Program-made: the position numbers and the translations under genes | From: Ophthalmolycus amberensis | Taxonomy: Eukaryota; Chordata; Actinopteri; Perciformes; Zoarcidae | Length of the DNA: 64,000 nt | Direction of reading: 5' to 3' | Assembly: GCA_024529925.1 (NCBI GenBank) | Contig: JAFEUB010000968.1 | Location: 434,001-498,000 of the forward strand | Notes under the pieces: model-generated | The model's input: only the letters and a program-made list of their open reading frames with translations | The model's database searches: none | Told to the model about the DNA's origin: nothing | Shown: positions 37,725 through 49,256 of the stretch, piece by piece | How the letters are laid out: every line of letters begins with the position of its first letter | Position numbering within the stretch: the stretch's first letter is position 1

Positions 37725-37872
37725 CCGCCTCTCCCTGCTCTCACTCGCTCTCTCACACACACTCAGACGTGCGCATACACAGACCAAGGGGCAGAGAGAG
37801 AGAGAGAGAGGGAGCGAGCGAGCGAGGGAGGGAGGGAGGGAGTGTGAGGGGAGAGAACACATCGCAGCAGAG
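37580..37872 (+). promoter_or_regulatory. Purine-rich GA/GT tract before a possible 5' UTR exon
   Basis: Nearly pure G/A stretches (gagagaga at 37616-37628 and 37790-37850, with GAGC and GGGA repeats) flank a GT run at 37690-37718. It directly precedes an ATG and donor at 37873-37894. Such GAGA-type sequence is compatible with an open core promoter, but no TATA box or initiator is clear. Low confidence. Confidence 0.25.
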
Positions 37873-37894
37873 ATGCAGCAGGAGGTTTTCCGAG
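37873..37894 (+). other. zbtb4: Candidate zbtb4 5' UTR exon end with upstream ATG
   Basis: ATGCAGCAGGAGGTTTTCCG is followed by AG and a good donor (gtacgt). Joined to the zbtb4 acceptor at 43789, the frame would give a 32-residue peptide starting MQQEVFRDFG that overlaps the zbtb4 start codon in another frame. This would be an upstream ORF, not the N-terminus of the protein. The splice is inferred from the two signals only. Confidence 0.3.
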
Positions 37895-37995
37895 GTACGT
37901 TCTCTTGTATGCTTGCCTTCCTGAGAGACAGCCAGAGAGAATAAGAGGAAGAGAGGCTGATTGCTGTTGTTTTCCTGCTTGTTTTTCTGCTTCAC

Positions 37996-37996
<1 letters not shown>

Positions 37997-38032
<36 letters not shown>
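37997..38032 (+). repeat. CTG trinucleotide repeat (12 units)
   Basis: Twelve uninterrupted CTG units followed by CGGCGG. It lies about 100 bases after the candidate 5' UTR exon, in the presumed first intron of zbtb4. Confidence 0.9.
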
Positions 38033-38033
<1 letters not shown>

Positions 38034-40822
38034 GGCGGTGTTTGCTCCGCGCTTGAAGAGGAGGAAAAGGTTTTTATTTTACTGTGCGTGTGTTGGGGCG
38101 TGAGTGTTGGTGGGTGGGTGTGTGTGTATTTATGCAGTGTGTGTTTGTAGACGCGTATTTATGTGTGTGCGCCTGTGCTGGGTCTGTGTGTGTGTGTGCG
38201 TCAGTAACAGGCCTCGTCTCCCTCATTCTCCCCTCTGTTGCTGGCGCACCACGCAGTTCTTTTTCAAGAGCGATGACTCGTTTTGAGATTGTGATGAAAC
38301 TTTTAATTTATCGAAGCCTCTTGCGTCTCTGTGATTCACCCGCAGACGGGGTGGGGTGGGGGGGGGGGGGCAACCAGCCAGTCAGTCAGTCAGAACAGAT
38401 ATGAGCTTTGTTGTTGGGGTCTAAACATGGTGGGCCAGTCCTCCCAATCCTGCCCATCAAGTTCCTACCAACATCAGAGGAAGTGTTTTTGGGGGAAAAA
38501 CTTGCATGTATGCGACAGTAAACATCTGTAGTTCCGCCGACCGGTTCTGTTTCTTGTTCCGCCCAGTTTGTCATCCATTTTACCAGCCTGTTGTTTAGCG
38601 GGAGGTTGTCTCTGGAAGAGCAGCAGAGGCCATATTGATGTCACCAATCCCGTTGTTGTTGCTGCCCGAAGCCGTACTTTTTGTTTTTTTTTCTTCCCCA
38701 AAACAACACAGCGTCTGCTGCCAACTACTCCACATTCCCGGTTTCCATGGAGGCCGAAGCCAAGCCCCTGTGCTCAATGTATGGAATATATGATCCACTC
38801 TGTCACAGGGTGTAGGGGTCATAGGTCAGACAATAGGAAGTGTGTCACAAGGATGATGTTGTCATAGTGGCGACAGTGTGTTTGGGTCACGCATTAGATA
38901 AATCATGTCTGCATGTCGGCCTTTTTCTGGCCCGGGCATTAAAGGTGCTTACATTCAAGTCATGCTGATTGCGATACCGCGTTGGTTGGCTTTGTTTGAT
39001 TTTGCAGTTGTTTTGATTTTTCCCGCTCAGCTTTGCTAATACTCAAATGTTTCTTGGTTGTTTGAGACGGAGAACCCTAAAGTGTCTTTCAACAGGGACT
39101 GTGTATGAAATTGAAAAAAAGATTTTGGGGAAATTACCTCCAAAAGGTCACCAGTGTAGTGTTACTGCTCTCCAGGGGTACTTTTTTTTTTTTTTTTTTG
39201 GCCTTACTGTTTGCCGAATGCCTCGCGTGATTCTTTTGCAGCGAGCAGAATTATACGTGCTGGGCTGAGAGCTAACGCAGCGTGGAGAGTATGGTGTTTT
39301 AGACATGGGCAGGTTCGCTGGTGCGTGGCGCGGCATGCGAAAACACTACCATACAACAGTTTACAAGAGGGGGGGGGGGGGCAAGCACGCACGCAGTCAT
39401 GCTGAGTGGGATCTGAAAGACAAGGAAACCATGAAATGTGAACATGGACGAGACGTGTTTGAAGTTACCCCTACCCCTCCCACCACCACAACCACCACGA
39501 CCACCTCCGCTCAACCACTCCCCGAACCCCATACCGACTTCCCTCACCTCCTCCCTCCCTCTATCCCATCTGGCTGGCTCCACCACGCTCTCTTGGACAG
39601 GGGGGTTGTGGAGAGTTCAGTAGCTGTTCTTGCTAACGATGCCCCCCCTACCCACCCACCCACACACACACCCACACCCTCCTCTTCACAGGCCAACTGC
39701 TGCTCTGATAGTTGGGGCCCTCTGGCTGCCCCTCACTGGGGGGAAAAGCCCAACTGACACCTTCCTCTTTCCACATGCTCCTCGCTGCTGGCTCACCGGC
39801 TGGAACACCGAGGCCCCCTACAGTCACTCCCCTTGACCCCTTACACACACACACACACCGCACACGCAATGACGGCACATTATTGCCTAAAGGAGCACTA
39901 TACGACATTCGGAGCATTAGCAACAAACAGCTGTTTGATATAGTTGAGTAATGTCTACCCGAGTAGAGAAAGAAGTGGCTCGCCCTCTCCCCTCTGTGTG
40001 TGTGTTGTTATCCGAGCTTCTCTTTGCTTTGTTAACACATGCCGCACATGTTATTAGTTCAAGTCAGTGCATGTGAGCAGCATGTGCTGCGGTTACAGCT
40101 GATAATGCCGTCCCGAACGAAGGCATTGGAAGTGTAGCACCCACCCTCCGGATAGCACAGTTAGCTCTGTTAGCACCTTTGGCGCCGTTGGCTGCTAGCG
40201 TCGCCATGTTTAGAGTCATTTAGAGGCAATAGCAATTCTCCCACTAGTGTTATGCACCTTTAATATATAGGAAAAGGAGGATTCTGGTTTATAATATCTT
40301 GGTTGTTAGTTTATAGTTATTATTTATAATTTTGGCCATCATTCGTATTAGAAATAATAAAGTTGCACTCGGTAAACTAACTGTTTGGATCTGTGAATGC
40401 GGTGACAAAAAAAAAAGTGCGAAGAAGAAATAGGCATTTTACAAAATGACTTCCTGCTTCTGCTTTGACCTGCAGGCACACGTGTTAGCTTACTGTAGCT
40501 TTGTGAACACGCACGTTTCTGTGCAATGAGAGATTACCAACATTTCAGGGGTGCTCACTGTCAGTTTCTTCTCAAAATAGAGATCATCTCTAAACTGTTG
40601 GCTTATTTACAAACTGTAATCTGACCGGCATTTTCCTTCAACCATCAGATTTAGCCTCAGCGACGTTATTGTGTTCCCGGATCTCTTAGTGAGCACGAAA
40701 CTATGAAAAAAAGGACCAGGATTTAATTTTAAATTGTCTTTTTAATAGTGATGGTACGGGGAAAGCAACATAACTTGATCATTTGAGCTGTACTCAAATA
40801 CCTTTTAATGAGGGTTTGGTAC

Positions 40823-40884
40823 AAATGTTAGCTGCTTACATTAATGTTGAAATATTTCAACATTAATGTAAGCAGCTAACATTT
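40823..40884. repeat. Perfect 62-bp palindrome
   Basis: Two 31-base arms, AAATGTTAGCTGC... and its exact reverse complement, meet at 40853/40854 with no spacer. The pattern breaks at the base outside each arm. It is not a protein-coding or RNA-gene feature that I recognise. Confidence 0.95.
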
Positions 40885-42523
40885 CATATGAAAGTAAATT
40901 ATGTGGCACTAGAACAGTATTAAAAATATAATTTGCAGTGATCAGACATTTAATCCTCAATTATATGAAGGCTTGGACTGAATAACTGAACACAGTTTAC
41001 TTGAGAGCCAAATTAAGTTTTAGTTTGAGCTGCATAATATCTAAATACTTGTGGTTGGAATTTCCTTTGAGATGAAAGATGGCACCAAAAAAAAAAAAAA
41101 AGCATGAGAATCGAATCTTAACAGTTATTTGTCTGTCAGCACAAGTACCAGTTTCAGTGTGGAATAAACAGATTGCTCAACGGCTGGTTCAAGGCCTTCA
41201 GCTGGCCGACCAGCCAAACTCAACTTATGCAAAGCCACCTCAGCGGTGATTTTCCTCGTGACCGATTCAAATTCGGTGGATTCCTAACGACTGGTTTCCA
41301 AGGTCATAAAGTGATGCATGCTTTTCAGATGCGAATGGGAAAGTATGTCAGAGTTAATAGTAGAACTTCTGCTGTTTTGAAAATTCAAGCAAACAATATG
41401 TTAGGATTATTGAGCCAAACAGCACTGTTAAACTGTGCAAACTAATCTGCAAGTTTGTGCTATTTCTAATGATTTAAACTTAACAAATTAAGTGTTTTCT
41501 TCATATTTGTCATTTGATATTGAATACAAATTGAGTCAGCGGGCCCTCTGCCTGTCAGTGAAGAGCCTTTCGTTGTTATACAAAAGCCAATGCGTTCGGT
41601 ATGATGTGTTTTATGTTTTTCCGGCACCAGCTGAGAACCCGTGCGTGCTGTGCGAGTGCCACAAGCGTAACTAGATGAACACTTCATAGGCTGACCAACG
41701 TTTTTGTTTGTGCAGAACATCCTGTTACAGAGAGGTGTGGGAACAGGGTTGCTGTTTATTTTTGATTTCGCTTTCGGGTCCTCTCCACATCCATGGTCAC
41801 GTTTCTTTGTGTGCTTGTTTGTGAGTTTTACGCAAGGATTTATGTGTGTGCGTATCCGCTCATCTGCACTAATAATAAAGAAGTAAAAGTGTCTTTCTGC
41901 ATGTGCAAAAGAATCCAGTGAATAGGAGTAAATCCAGTACATTTAAAGCGCGTCGAAAGCTCCCTGTCACAGTCAGATGGCGTGTCGTGCAGACGGTGCT
42001 TGTGCAGCGGCTCTGTGCGTCACAGGGAGATAAAGAGCGAGGGGGCGTCATACGCATTTTCCTGAGACAGTGCAATGTTTAGCCTTAGCGCCGTCTCTCT
42101 GTGTGTCCGCCCACTTGTAGCAGACTGGCGCTTGCCATAAGGGATTTCCTGCACAACATCTATCGCTCAGCAAATGTGAGGCCTGTTTCAATACAGAGCT
42201 ACAAAATATGGCGAGAAAGGATTGTGCTGCGGCCTTTTTGTTAGACACAAATCTTGAATAGGCGCGACCCGGTTTGTTGTCCTCTTACAACAAAAAGCAT
42301 GTGCCACCGCTTGCACTAAGTACGTCATTAATAGACGCACGTGTTTTCCTTTCGTTGACGACACTTAATTCCACCTGGATCCTCGGTCTCTGTGTCATGG
42401 TGCACTCGGATTCACCTTTTTGATTTTGAATGTCATTTACAAGTGTTGAACTGCTTTTGTTTATGCCTGTCTGTCTTGCTTGTGGGCATGGATGAGTGTA
42501 AGTGCAGTGCTGTGTACACATGC

Positions 42524-42558
<35 letters not shown>

Positions 42559-43804
42559 TGCTTATACGTTTGTCTATGTACTGGTTGCTTTTGTGTGTGT
42601 GTGTGTGTGTGTGTGAGTGTTTTCCTGGGCTCCTGTCTGTCTGACAGTGTCTGACTGTTCCTGTTTCAAACCCCCCTCTCCTTCTCCCTGTCTCTTGCTC
42701 TCCCGGTTTCTTTCTCTCTCTCTCTCCCTCTTTCTATCACCCTTTCACTCTCCCTCATCCTCACCCTAGCTCTCTCCCTCCTCTTCCCTCTGCAATAACA
42801 GTGCTGACCTAGTTTCTGCCTGTTCAGGGCTGCCTGTGGAATTTTACAGCGGCCTGCCTTTCTGGCTGCTTTGCTGCTCGAAAAACGCAGGCAGAAAATC
42901 ATGACTGAGGATTTTTCTTCTCGTAGCATCATTATGGCCTTATACTGTCTCCGTTCTTCTCCCCAACACGCAGACCTAAATGAATCGACCCATTTTAAAT
43001 AAGTAATAACGGCAAATTGCCTATCGCGCAAGAATCTGCAGCGATCTCGTGTATGGGGAATTTGTAGCAGGACCGCATCCACCACCATGGCAGCCGAATT
43101 AAAATGGAAATGAGAATAGCCTGTCGCTCATCTTCTACACTACAGCTTAGCTGAGATTGTACCGGATGCAGAGGACTGAAATACACCCCTTCTCTGTGCA
43201 CATGCATGCAATCTCCCTCCCTTCTCCTCTTCCCCTCTTTCCTTCCCTCCCGCCTTTGCCTTCACAAATAAATGGTTAGAGTCATGCCCGGCAAATACTA
43301 GCCACTGCCAGGAATGGCTAACAAGGCTCTTGCTCAAACAGCAAGAGAATGGGACTATTTTTACGTGCGCACTTCGGGCCATGGATCTAACACTCTGAGG
43401 GAATCTCGATTAAATCTGAACGCCTTCCAATTAGGCATAGGGAATGTTGTGTCACAGCCGAGAGAGATGGATCTCTGGAATGCCTTTCTAAAGGCTTGGT
43501 TGTGGCACGCTGAAATCTAAACCAGCACTGCCGCAGATTCATTCCTTCCCCCTACCCTCTCCCTCCTTTCACTCACCATTCCTGGCGGAGCTCATAGAGT
43601 TCAGCATTGCTGGAGCATTCAGTTTTTCTTTTCCGTTTCTCAAAAGTGTTCCACAAGCGTCATGACTGTTACTGCGAAAGCTTTGGGTGTATGTAAATGT
43701 TAATTCTTTGCTTTATGTCGATTTTGTGTTGTACATGTACCTTAGGGTGTTTAGAAGGCTAACGTATGTTTTCTGATTTCTCTTTCAGATTTCGGGTGCT
43801 GGTC

Positions 43805-46800
43805 ATGGTGTCCGGTGAGAAGGTGTGGGACCCCCTCCACGCGGGCTTTATTCAGTCACGTCTGAGTGAGCAAGACCTGGCTGCTGGGCTAACTCCCCTC
43901 TGCAATACCAGACATAGTGCAACTAAGAACTCTACGTGCCAACAGAGTCAGCTGTTGTCACCTTTGTCTTCCCCGCCACGGTCGTTAGTGGCTGTAGACA
44001 CCCTTCAACCAGTTCGGGCCTCCTCACCAGTACACCTGCCTGTCAATTTCCGCTGCTCAAGAAAGATCAAAGGGCTCAACAAACCAGTCCACTGTCTTGG
44101 AGTGGCCTCTCAGCCTGAGGAAGAGGAGGAGGAGGAGGGAGGGGAAGTTGAGCAGTTGGAGATGAAGGGTAAAAGGCACGGAGGCCGCGGAGAGGCCATG
44201 ATGGAGGACAGGCTGGAGGACAGGCTGGAGGACATGGCGGATGGACCCAAAAATGCAAAAATCACCTTAAGCTTCCCACTTAGTGCCGCCCCCCTCCCAG
44301 CCTCCCTGACTTCTCCAAACCACTGTCGTAGCTCTTCGTCATCCTCCCCTTCCCCTCACCGACGGCGGCCGTCCTCCAAGAGCTCAGACGAGGGGTCGCT
44401 GTGGAAACTGGACGCTACTATGGACGTTAAGCACAGACCATTTAAGCCCCCAAGGCACGACAGCTCTCCGTCCTCTTCCCCTTCCTCCTCCTCATCTCCC
44501 ATGACTGTTCATGCACTTAGTAGGAAAGATATCAAATCCCCGCCTCCTCTGAAGTGCTCCAAACTCAATCCAGAGACTCAGTTCCACAGGTCGCCCCCAA
44601 GATCCTCTAGCGGGTCTTCAGGTGGCTGTTATGGTGGCGACGGATGGGATGAGAGGCACAGGGTTGCCAACGGTACGGCCTCACCCTCTCAAACCGCCCA
44701 GATCCTCTTCAGTCTGGGCACATCAGCCTATCAGAGAGGTGGGGATGCAGAGAGGAGAGAGAAAATGACAGGAAGACCAGCTGGGAAAGTGGGAAGCCCT
44801 CATGGACCAAGTCTTCACCCACCCCCTTTACCACCACCTCCTCCTCCCCCATCCGAGGGTCTCACCGCACCCCCTGACTCGTCCTCCTATCCGCCTACCG
44901 ACAGCCTGAAGCCCGAGCTGATTTGCGGGGTGTGCCATCGGCTTTTCAGCTCGGCCTCCTCCCTGACAGTCCACATGCGGCTGCATCGTGGCAGCCGCGC
45001 CCTCAATTGCTGCTATTGTGGCAAAGTCTTCATCCACAGCAAGAGACTGCAGTCCCACGAGGCCTCCTGCAGGGTGCCAGGCCTACCCTCCCACAGCCTG
45101 GGCCCTCCTTCTCTCACTGTGCAGCCAAAGGAGGAGCCACTGGAGGAGGGTGAGGTGAGAGTGGAGGGGGGAGTGATTGTGGGACAATCAGACATGAGTA
45201 AGGCGCGGCCGGGGAAGAAAGCACGGAGCCTCCTGGCACGTATCCAAGGTGATGATGCAGCAGCCGCAGAGTTGCTAGCGGGTGATGAGCACCATTTTGT
45301 GAAGGTGGTAGATGGCAATATCATTTACTTTTGCTCTGTGTGTGAACGTTCCTACATGACCCTATCCAGCCTGAAGCGTCACTCTAATGTGCACTCATGG
45401 CGCCGCAAATATCCATGCCATTTCTGCGACAAGGTCTTTGCCCTGGCTGAGTACCGCACAAAGCACGAGGTGTGGCACACAGGAGAGCGCCGCTACCAGT
45501 GTATCTTCTGCTGGGATGCCTTCGCCACCTACTACAATCTCAAAACACACCAGAAGACCATTCATGGGATTAATCCCAGCCTCATCTCCAGTGAAAAGAC
45601 AGCTAATGGGGGTTATAAGCAGAAAGCGAATGCCCTGAAACTCTACCGCCTCCTCCCCATGCGCTCCCAGAAGAGACCCTACAAGACTTACAGTGACAGT
45701 TTGCATAATGGCCTGCTACTCCCATCAACTGAGACACCGTCCCTCTCCATACCTGGACTGGGCTGTACTCTGGGCCCTGAGGACCTACAAAGCCTCATCA
45801 GCGGGGCCCACCCTCAGAGTGTCAAGCCTGACCCAGATGACTTCCCCAATGGCTTCCCTATTTCTGCTGAGCATGGGGACCTCTCCACACTAATACCCCT
45901 CCCCCAAGCGGACATGCCCCAAGTTAGAAAACATGAGAGTGAGGCCCCGGAGTTAGAGCAGGGGAAAGGCAGTGGCAGCTTCAAAATGTCTAGGAGCAGC
46001 AAAACCAAAACTCCTAAGACTAGTCGAGGCACAGACCCAAGCATGCCTTCTGTAATAACTTATGGCCATACGAAACCCTCCGTCATAGTTCATGGAACAG
46101 CAGTGTCATCCTCTGTCATTGTGCATAGCAATCAGGTCACTTCTGGAAGTGAAAAAAGCCCAATGAGCAGTCCATCCCCCGATACCAGCAACAGTCAGAC
46201 TTCACACAAGGGCATTCCCAGGCCAATGAAGAAGCAAAGACATAGTGCAGATAACCATAGAAAGAGGTCAAGAGACAGTTCAAATATCACAGAGGAGGGC
46301 TCGAGAGGTAGACGGGGTGAAGAGACAGGCAGATTATTTCACAAATCACGCAAATCCCACAGAAAGAGTGACATCTCTAACTCAAAGCAGCTGTCAGCAT
46401 CTGTAGGGTCACAGGTCAAAGAGGCAGGCCCCCTGTGCCAGATTACTGTACGTATTGGTGAAGAAGCCATGGTGAAGCGCAGCATCTCTGAGACAGATCT
46501 TAGGAGAGACAAGAGCCTCTCTCCACCTAAAACCAAACGGAGTGAGACATCAACTGTGCGGGAAGCAAAGGAAACACGCCATCACCATCACCATAAACAC
46601 CGCCTCCACCGCAGAGTCAGCCTGGAAGAAGACGGTGATAAAGAAGGAGGAGATTGTGAGGAGGGGGTCAGGAAAAAGAGCTCCAAGTCCCCTGATGAAG
46701 TGAGGGAGTACTATTTCCGTCGGGAGGTGCGTGACCAGGAGAGTGACAATGACACTGAGGATAATTTATGGCGGCCTTACTACTCCTACAAGCCTAAGAA

Positions 46801-49256
46801 GAAGGCCCAAGCACATCTACAGAGGGTCAAGAGCTGGCAGAGGAAACTGAAATTCAAGCGCTCCATCCGGTTGAAGAGGACAGAGAGGCTCAATAACCAT
46901 GTGAATAAAGAGACAGAGGAATCACAAGATGAGGAAGAGGATGGGAAGATTGGGGAGGCCGAGAAACTGTCAAAAGCTAACGGAGACGAGGGAGATGGGG
47001 AAAAGACAGATTATCCCTCTGCCCCTTTAAAGGAGAAAAACAAAGACCCAGAAGGACAAGTTACGGAGGCCTGTGATGAGGTTCCCACTCTGCACTCTCC
47101 AAAGTCTCCTCTGTCTACCTCAGTGGCCCCTACTGGAATAAAGAGGCGGCCCTTGGACTAATGGGAATGCGGCAGAGTGTGGTACATGTGGCTGCTGGTT
47201 CTCAAGCTCCAGGAAGCGAGACAAACACGAGCTGAGCCATCTGCTGGAGTTCGTATGCCTCTTCTGCCGAGCCACTTTCCCCTCGAGGGAGAAGTTGGAA
47301 GACCACCAGAGAGCCCAGCATCCCAAGCCTACTGAGGCACCTTCTGTACCCCAAAAAGTGGCACTCGATGAACAGGTTGAAGTGCCAGAGATTGCAAAGT
47401 ATGATGAAGAAAAAGGGGGGCAAGTAGCCTTCGTAGGGTGTAATTCTAGTCCAAGTCGCCTAAGCAGAAGAGCATTATCACGACACACCTGTCCGCAGTG
47501 TCATAAGGTGTGCAAGACATCTTCAGCGCTAACTCGTCATATCCGACGCCACGAGTTAAGCAGTTCCCCAGAGAGAGAAAAGGAAGATAAAGACTCGGAG
47601 CCGAAAACAGCGAAGATGGTTGTTAACACTGTTAGCAGAGACCTAGAGACTGAAAAAGGCCAGACTCCCAGCGCTGTTTCAGTTATCAGCTATTCAACAC
47701 CAGACCCCCCCAGCAGTGGTGACTGTTTGGCATCACAGCAGCGCGACGACCATCTCGGTGAACTAACCACTGAACATCAGGTGTCAGAACCCAGTGGCAA
47801 ACCTGAACTGACGGAGCTCTCGCATCCCGCTCTAGAGAGAGAGCCCAGCCCACAAATTGCAGACCCTCCATTACAACGTCCGGTGAACCTTACACCCACT
47901 AAACACAAATTCACGCCTGCCACACCCTCTACTCTCCAGAGTGTGCTCGTCATGAACGGACCTGAATGTCTGGACTACCGCACCCCCAGCAAAAAGAACC
48001 TGGACAGCCATATACACAGAATACCCAGCCCTGTGCACATCGTGGCATCCTCCAACACCTCTCCAAATGTGCCCACGACGTCACAGACCAGAATAACCAC
48101 TGCTGCTCCTCCTGTTTCCATGACAACAGCTCTCAGCGCCGAGGGGGGATTCATGAAACGGGATGGGGTCATTATGGACAGAGAGCGGCAGAGCGGGAGT
48201 GGTTTGTTTGTACATGTGGGTTATGAGGAACCACCCCGGATCCAGCATCTCAGAGTTCAACCCCTGTCCAGGAGTCCGTCTCCCGATGAAGCACAAGACC
48301 TGACCATGTCCTCCATTCTAGCTCGAGAGAGGGAGATAGAGCGGCACAGAGAGAAAGAGAGGGAGCTCGGGAGACGGATAGAGAGGGAGCGGGACAAAGA
48401 AATGGTGAAAGAGAGAGAAAAAGAGATGGCCCATCAAATGAGTAGAGTTGCGCACACCCCACAGGACCAGATTTGTCTGTTGGTCCCTAAAGAGGAGCCC
48501 TTGAGCCCTGTGCCGTCCCCCCAGCATATCCCCACTCAAACCACTATGAATGGATCCTCCTCACACAGGCACACTCCCAAATCTCCCTGCCGGTCCCCCT
48601 CAACTATTGGCCTCCTGGCTCAAGGCAACCGGCAGGTTCACTCCAGTTCACAAGGACTCGACAGACTCCCTCTGCCCACTGGAGCAGCTGGTGCCAGTGA
48701 CCGCCCCTCTGCCCACGCTCTGCTTCTCCCCCGGGCCCCCCAGCCACCTGAGCCGGAGCACCACGATACTGTTTCTTCCAGAGATTTGCATCAGCGGAAC
48801 GCCAACCCAGTGGGCTACTATGCCCAGAACTATCCCCTACCCCTTATTGTGCCGGACAGCTACCACTCTGGCAAGAAGCAGGAGGAACACATGCTCATGT
48901 CCTCCTATCCTGCTGGAGCGCTTCCCTTTGGCCCACTGGGGAAAATGATGATCCCCAATGGCGGGGACCTGGCGAAGCTACCGTTTTATCCGGACCCTTA
49001 CCAGCTGCTCTATGGGCCCCAGCTGCTGGCCTACCCTTATAACCTGGCGGCTCTTCCCGTGGCTCTGAATATGATGACACCTGGGGGGGACAAGGTGGAG
49101 CCTCTACCTTTCCTCCCTGCTATCTTCAACTACACAGCTGGGCCGTACATGGGCACAGCTCCTCACCCCTTAGTGGCAAATCCCAGCTTCTACGGCTGCA
49201 GCAGCAGCAGCAGCGGCAGCAAGAAACAACGAGACAGCAGCAGCAGCAAACCGTAG
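43805..49256 (+). CDS. zbtb4: ZBTB4-like C2H2 zinc-finger transcription factor (Kaiso family), BTB domain not seen
   Basis: ZBTB4 family members bind methylated or E-box-like DNA and repress transcription. The coding exon follows an acceptor at 43788; the first ATG inside it is 43805 (GTCATGG). Without the frame shift it would give about 1816 residues (human about 1013). Fingers at about 44925, 45005, 45325, 45411 and 45495 include the family core HSNVHSWRRKYPC and AEYRTKHEVWHTGERRYQC; a further three lie at 47170, 47253 and 47490. Other ZBTB4 landmarks are SVITYGHTKPSVIVHG, LCQITVRIGEEAMVKR, LWRPYYSYKPKKK and YGPQLLAYPYNLAALPVALN near the C-terminus. Reading is in one frame to a stop at 47159-47161, and the +1 frame opened near 47138 carries on without loss of the finger pattern, so one extra base lies between 47138 and 47161. 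No BTB/POZ sequence is found upstream. Confidence 0.9.

Larger units (their letters stand above)
36001..43788. other. Gene-free upstream region, right part (probable zbtb4 5' UTR and first intron)
   Basis: No reading frame here resembles a BTB or zinc-finger exon. It contains long CT/GA-rich stretches, many GT and GA runs, a CTG repeat, a 62-bp palindrome at 40823-40884 and a polyA-like tract near 41087. The strong acceptor (tctctttcag) at 43779-43788 shows that the zbtb4 coding exon is spliced to a first exon somewhere upstream. Confidence 0.45.

Noticed and set aside
35100..38200. His/Cys-Val-rich open frames (HTHTHT, VCVCVC)
   Set aside because: They are translations of CA/GT microsatellites.
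47100..47200. Programmed frameshift in zbtb4
   Set aside because: No slippery heptamer with a downstream structure was seen, the same +1 defect occurs in polr2a, and an error is simpler.
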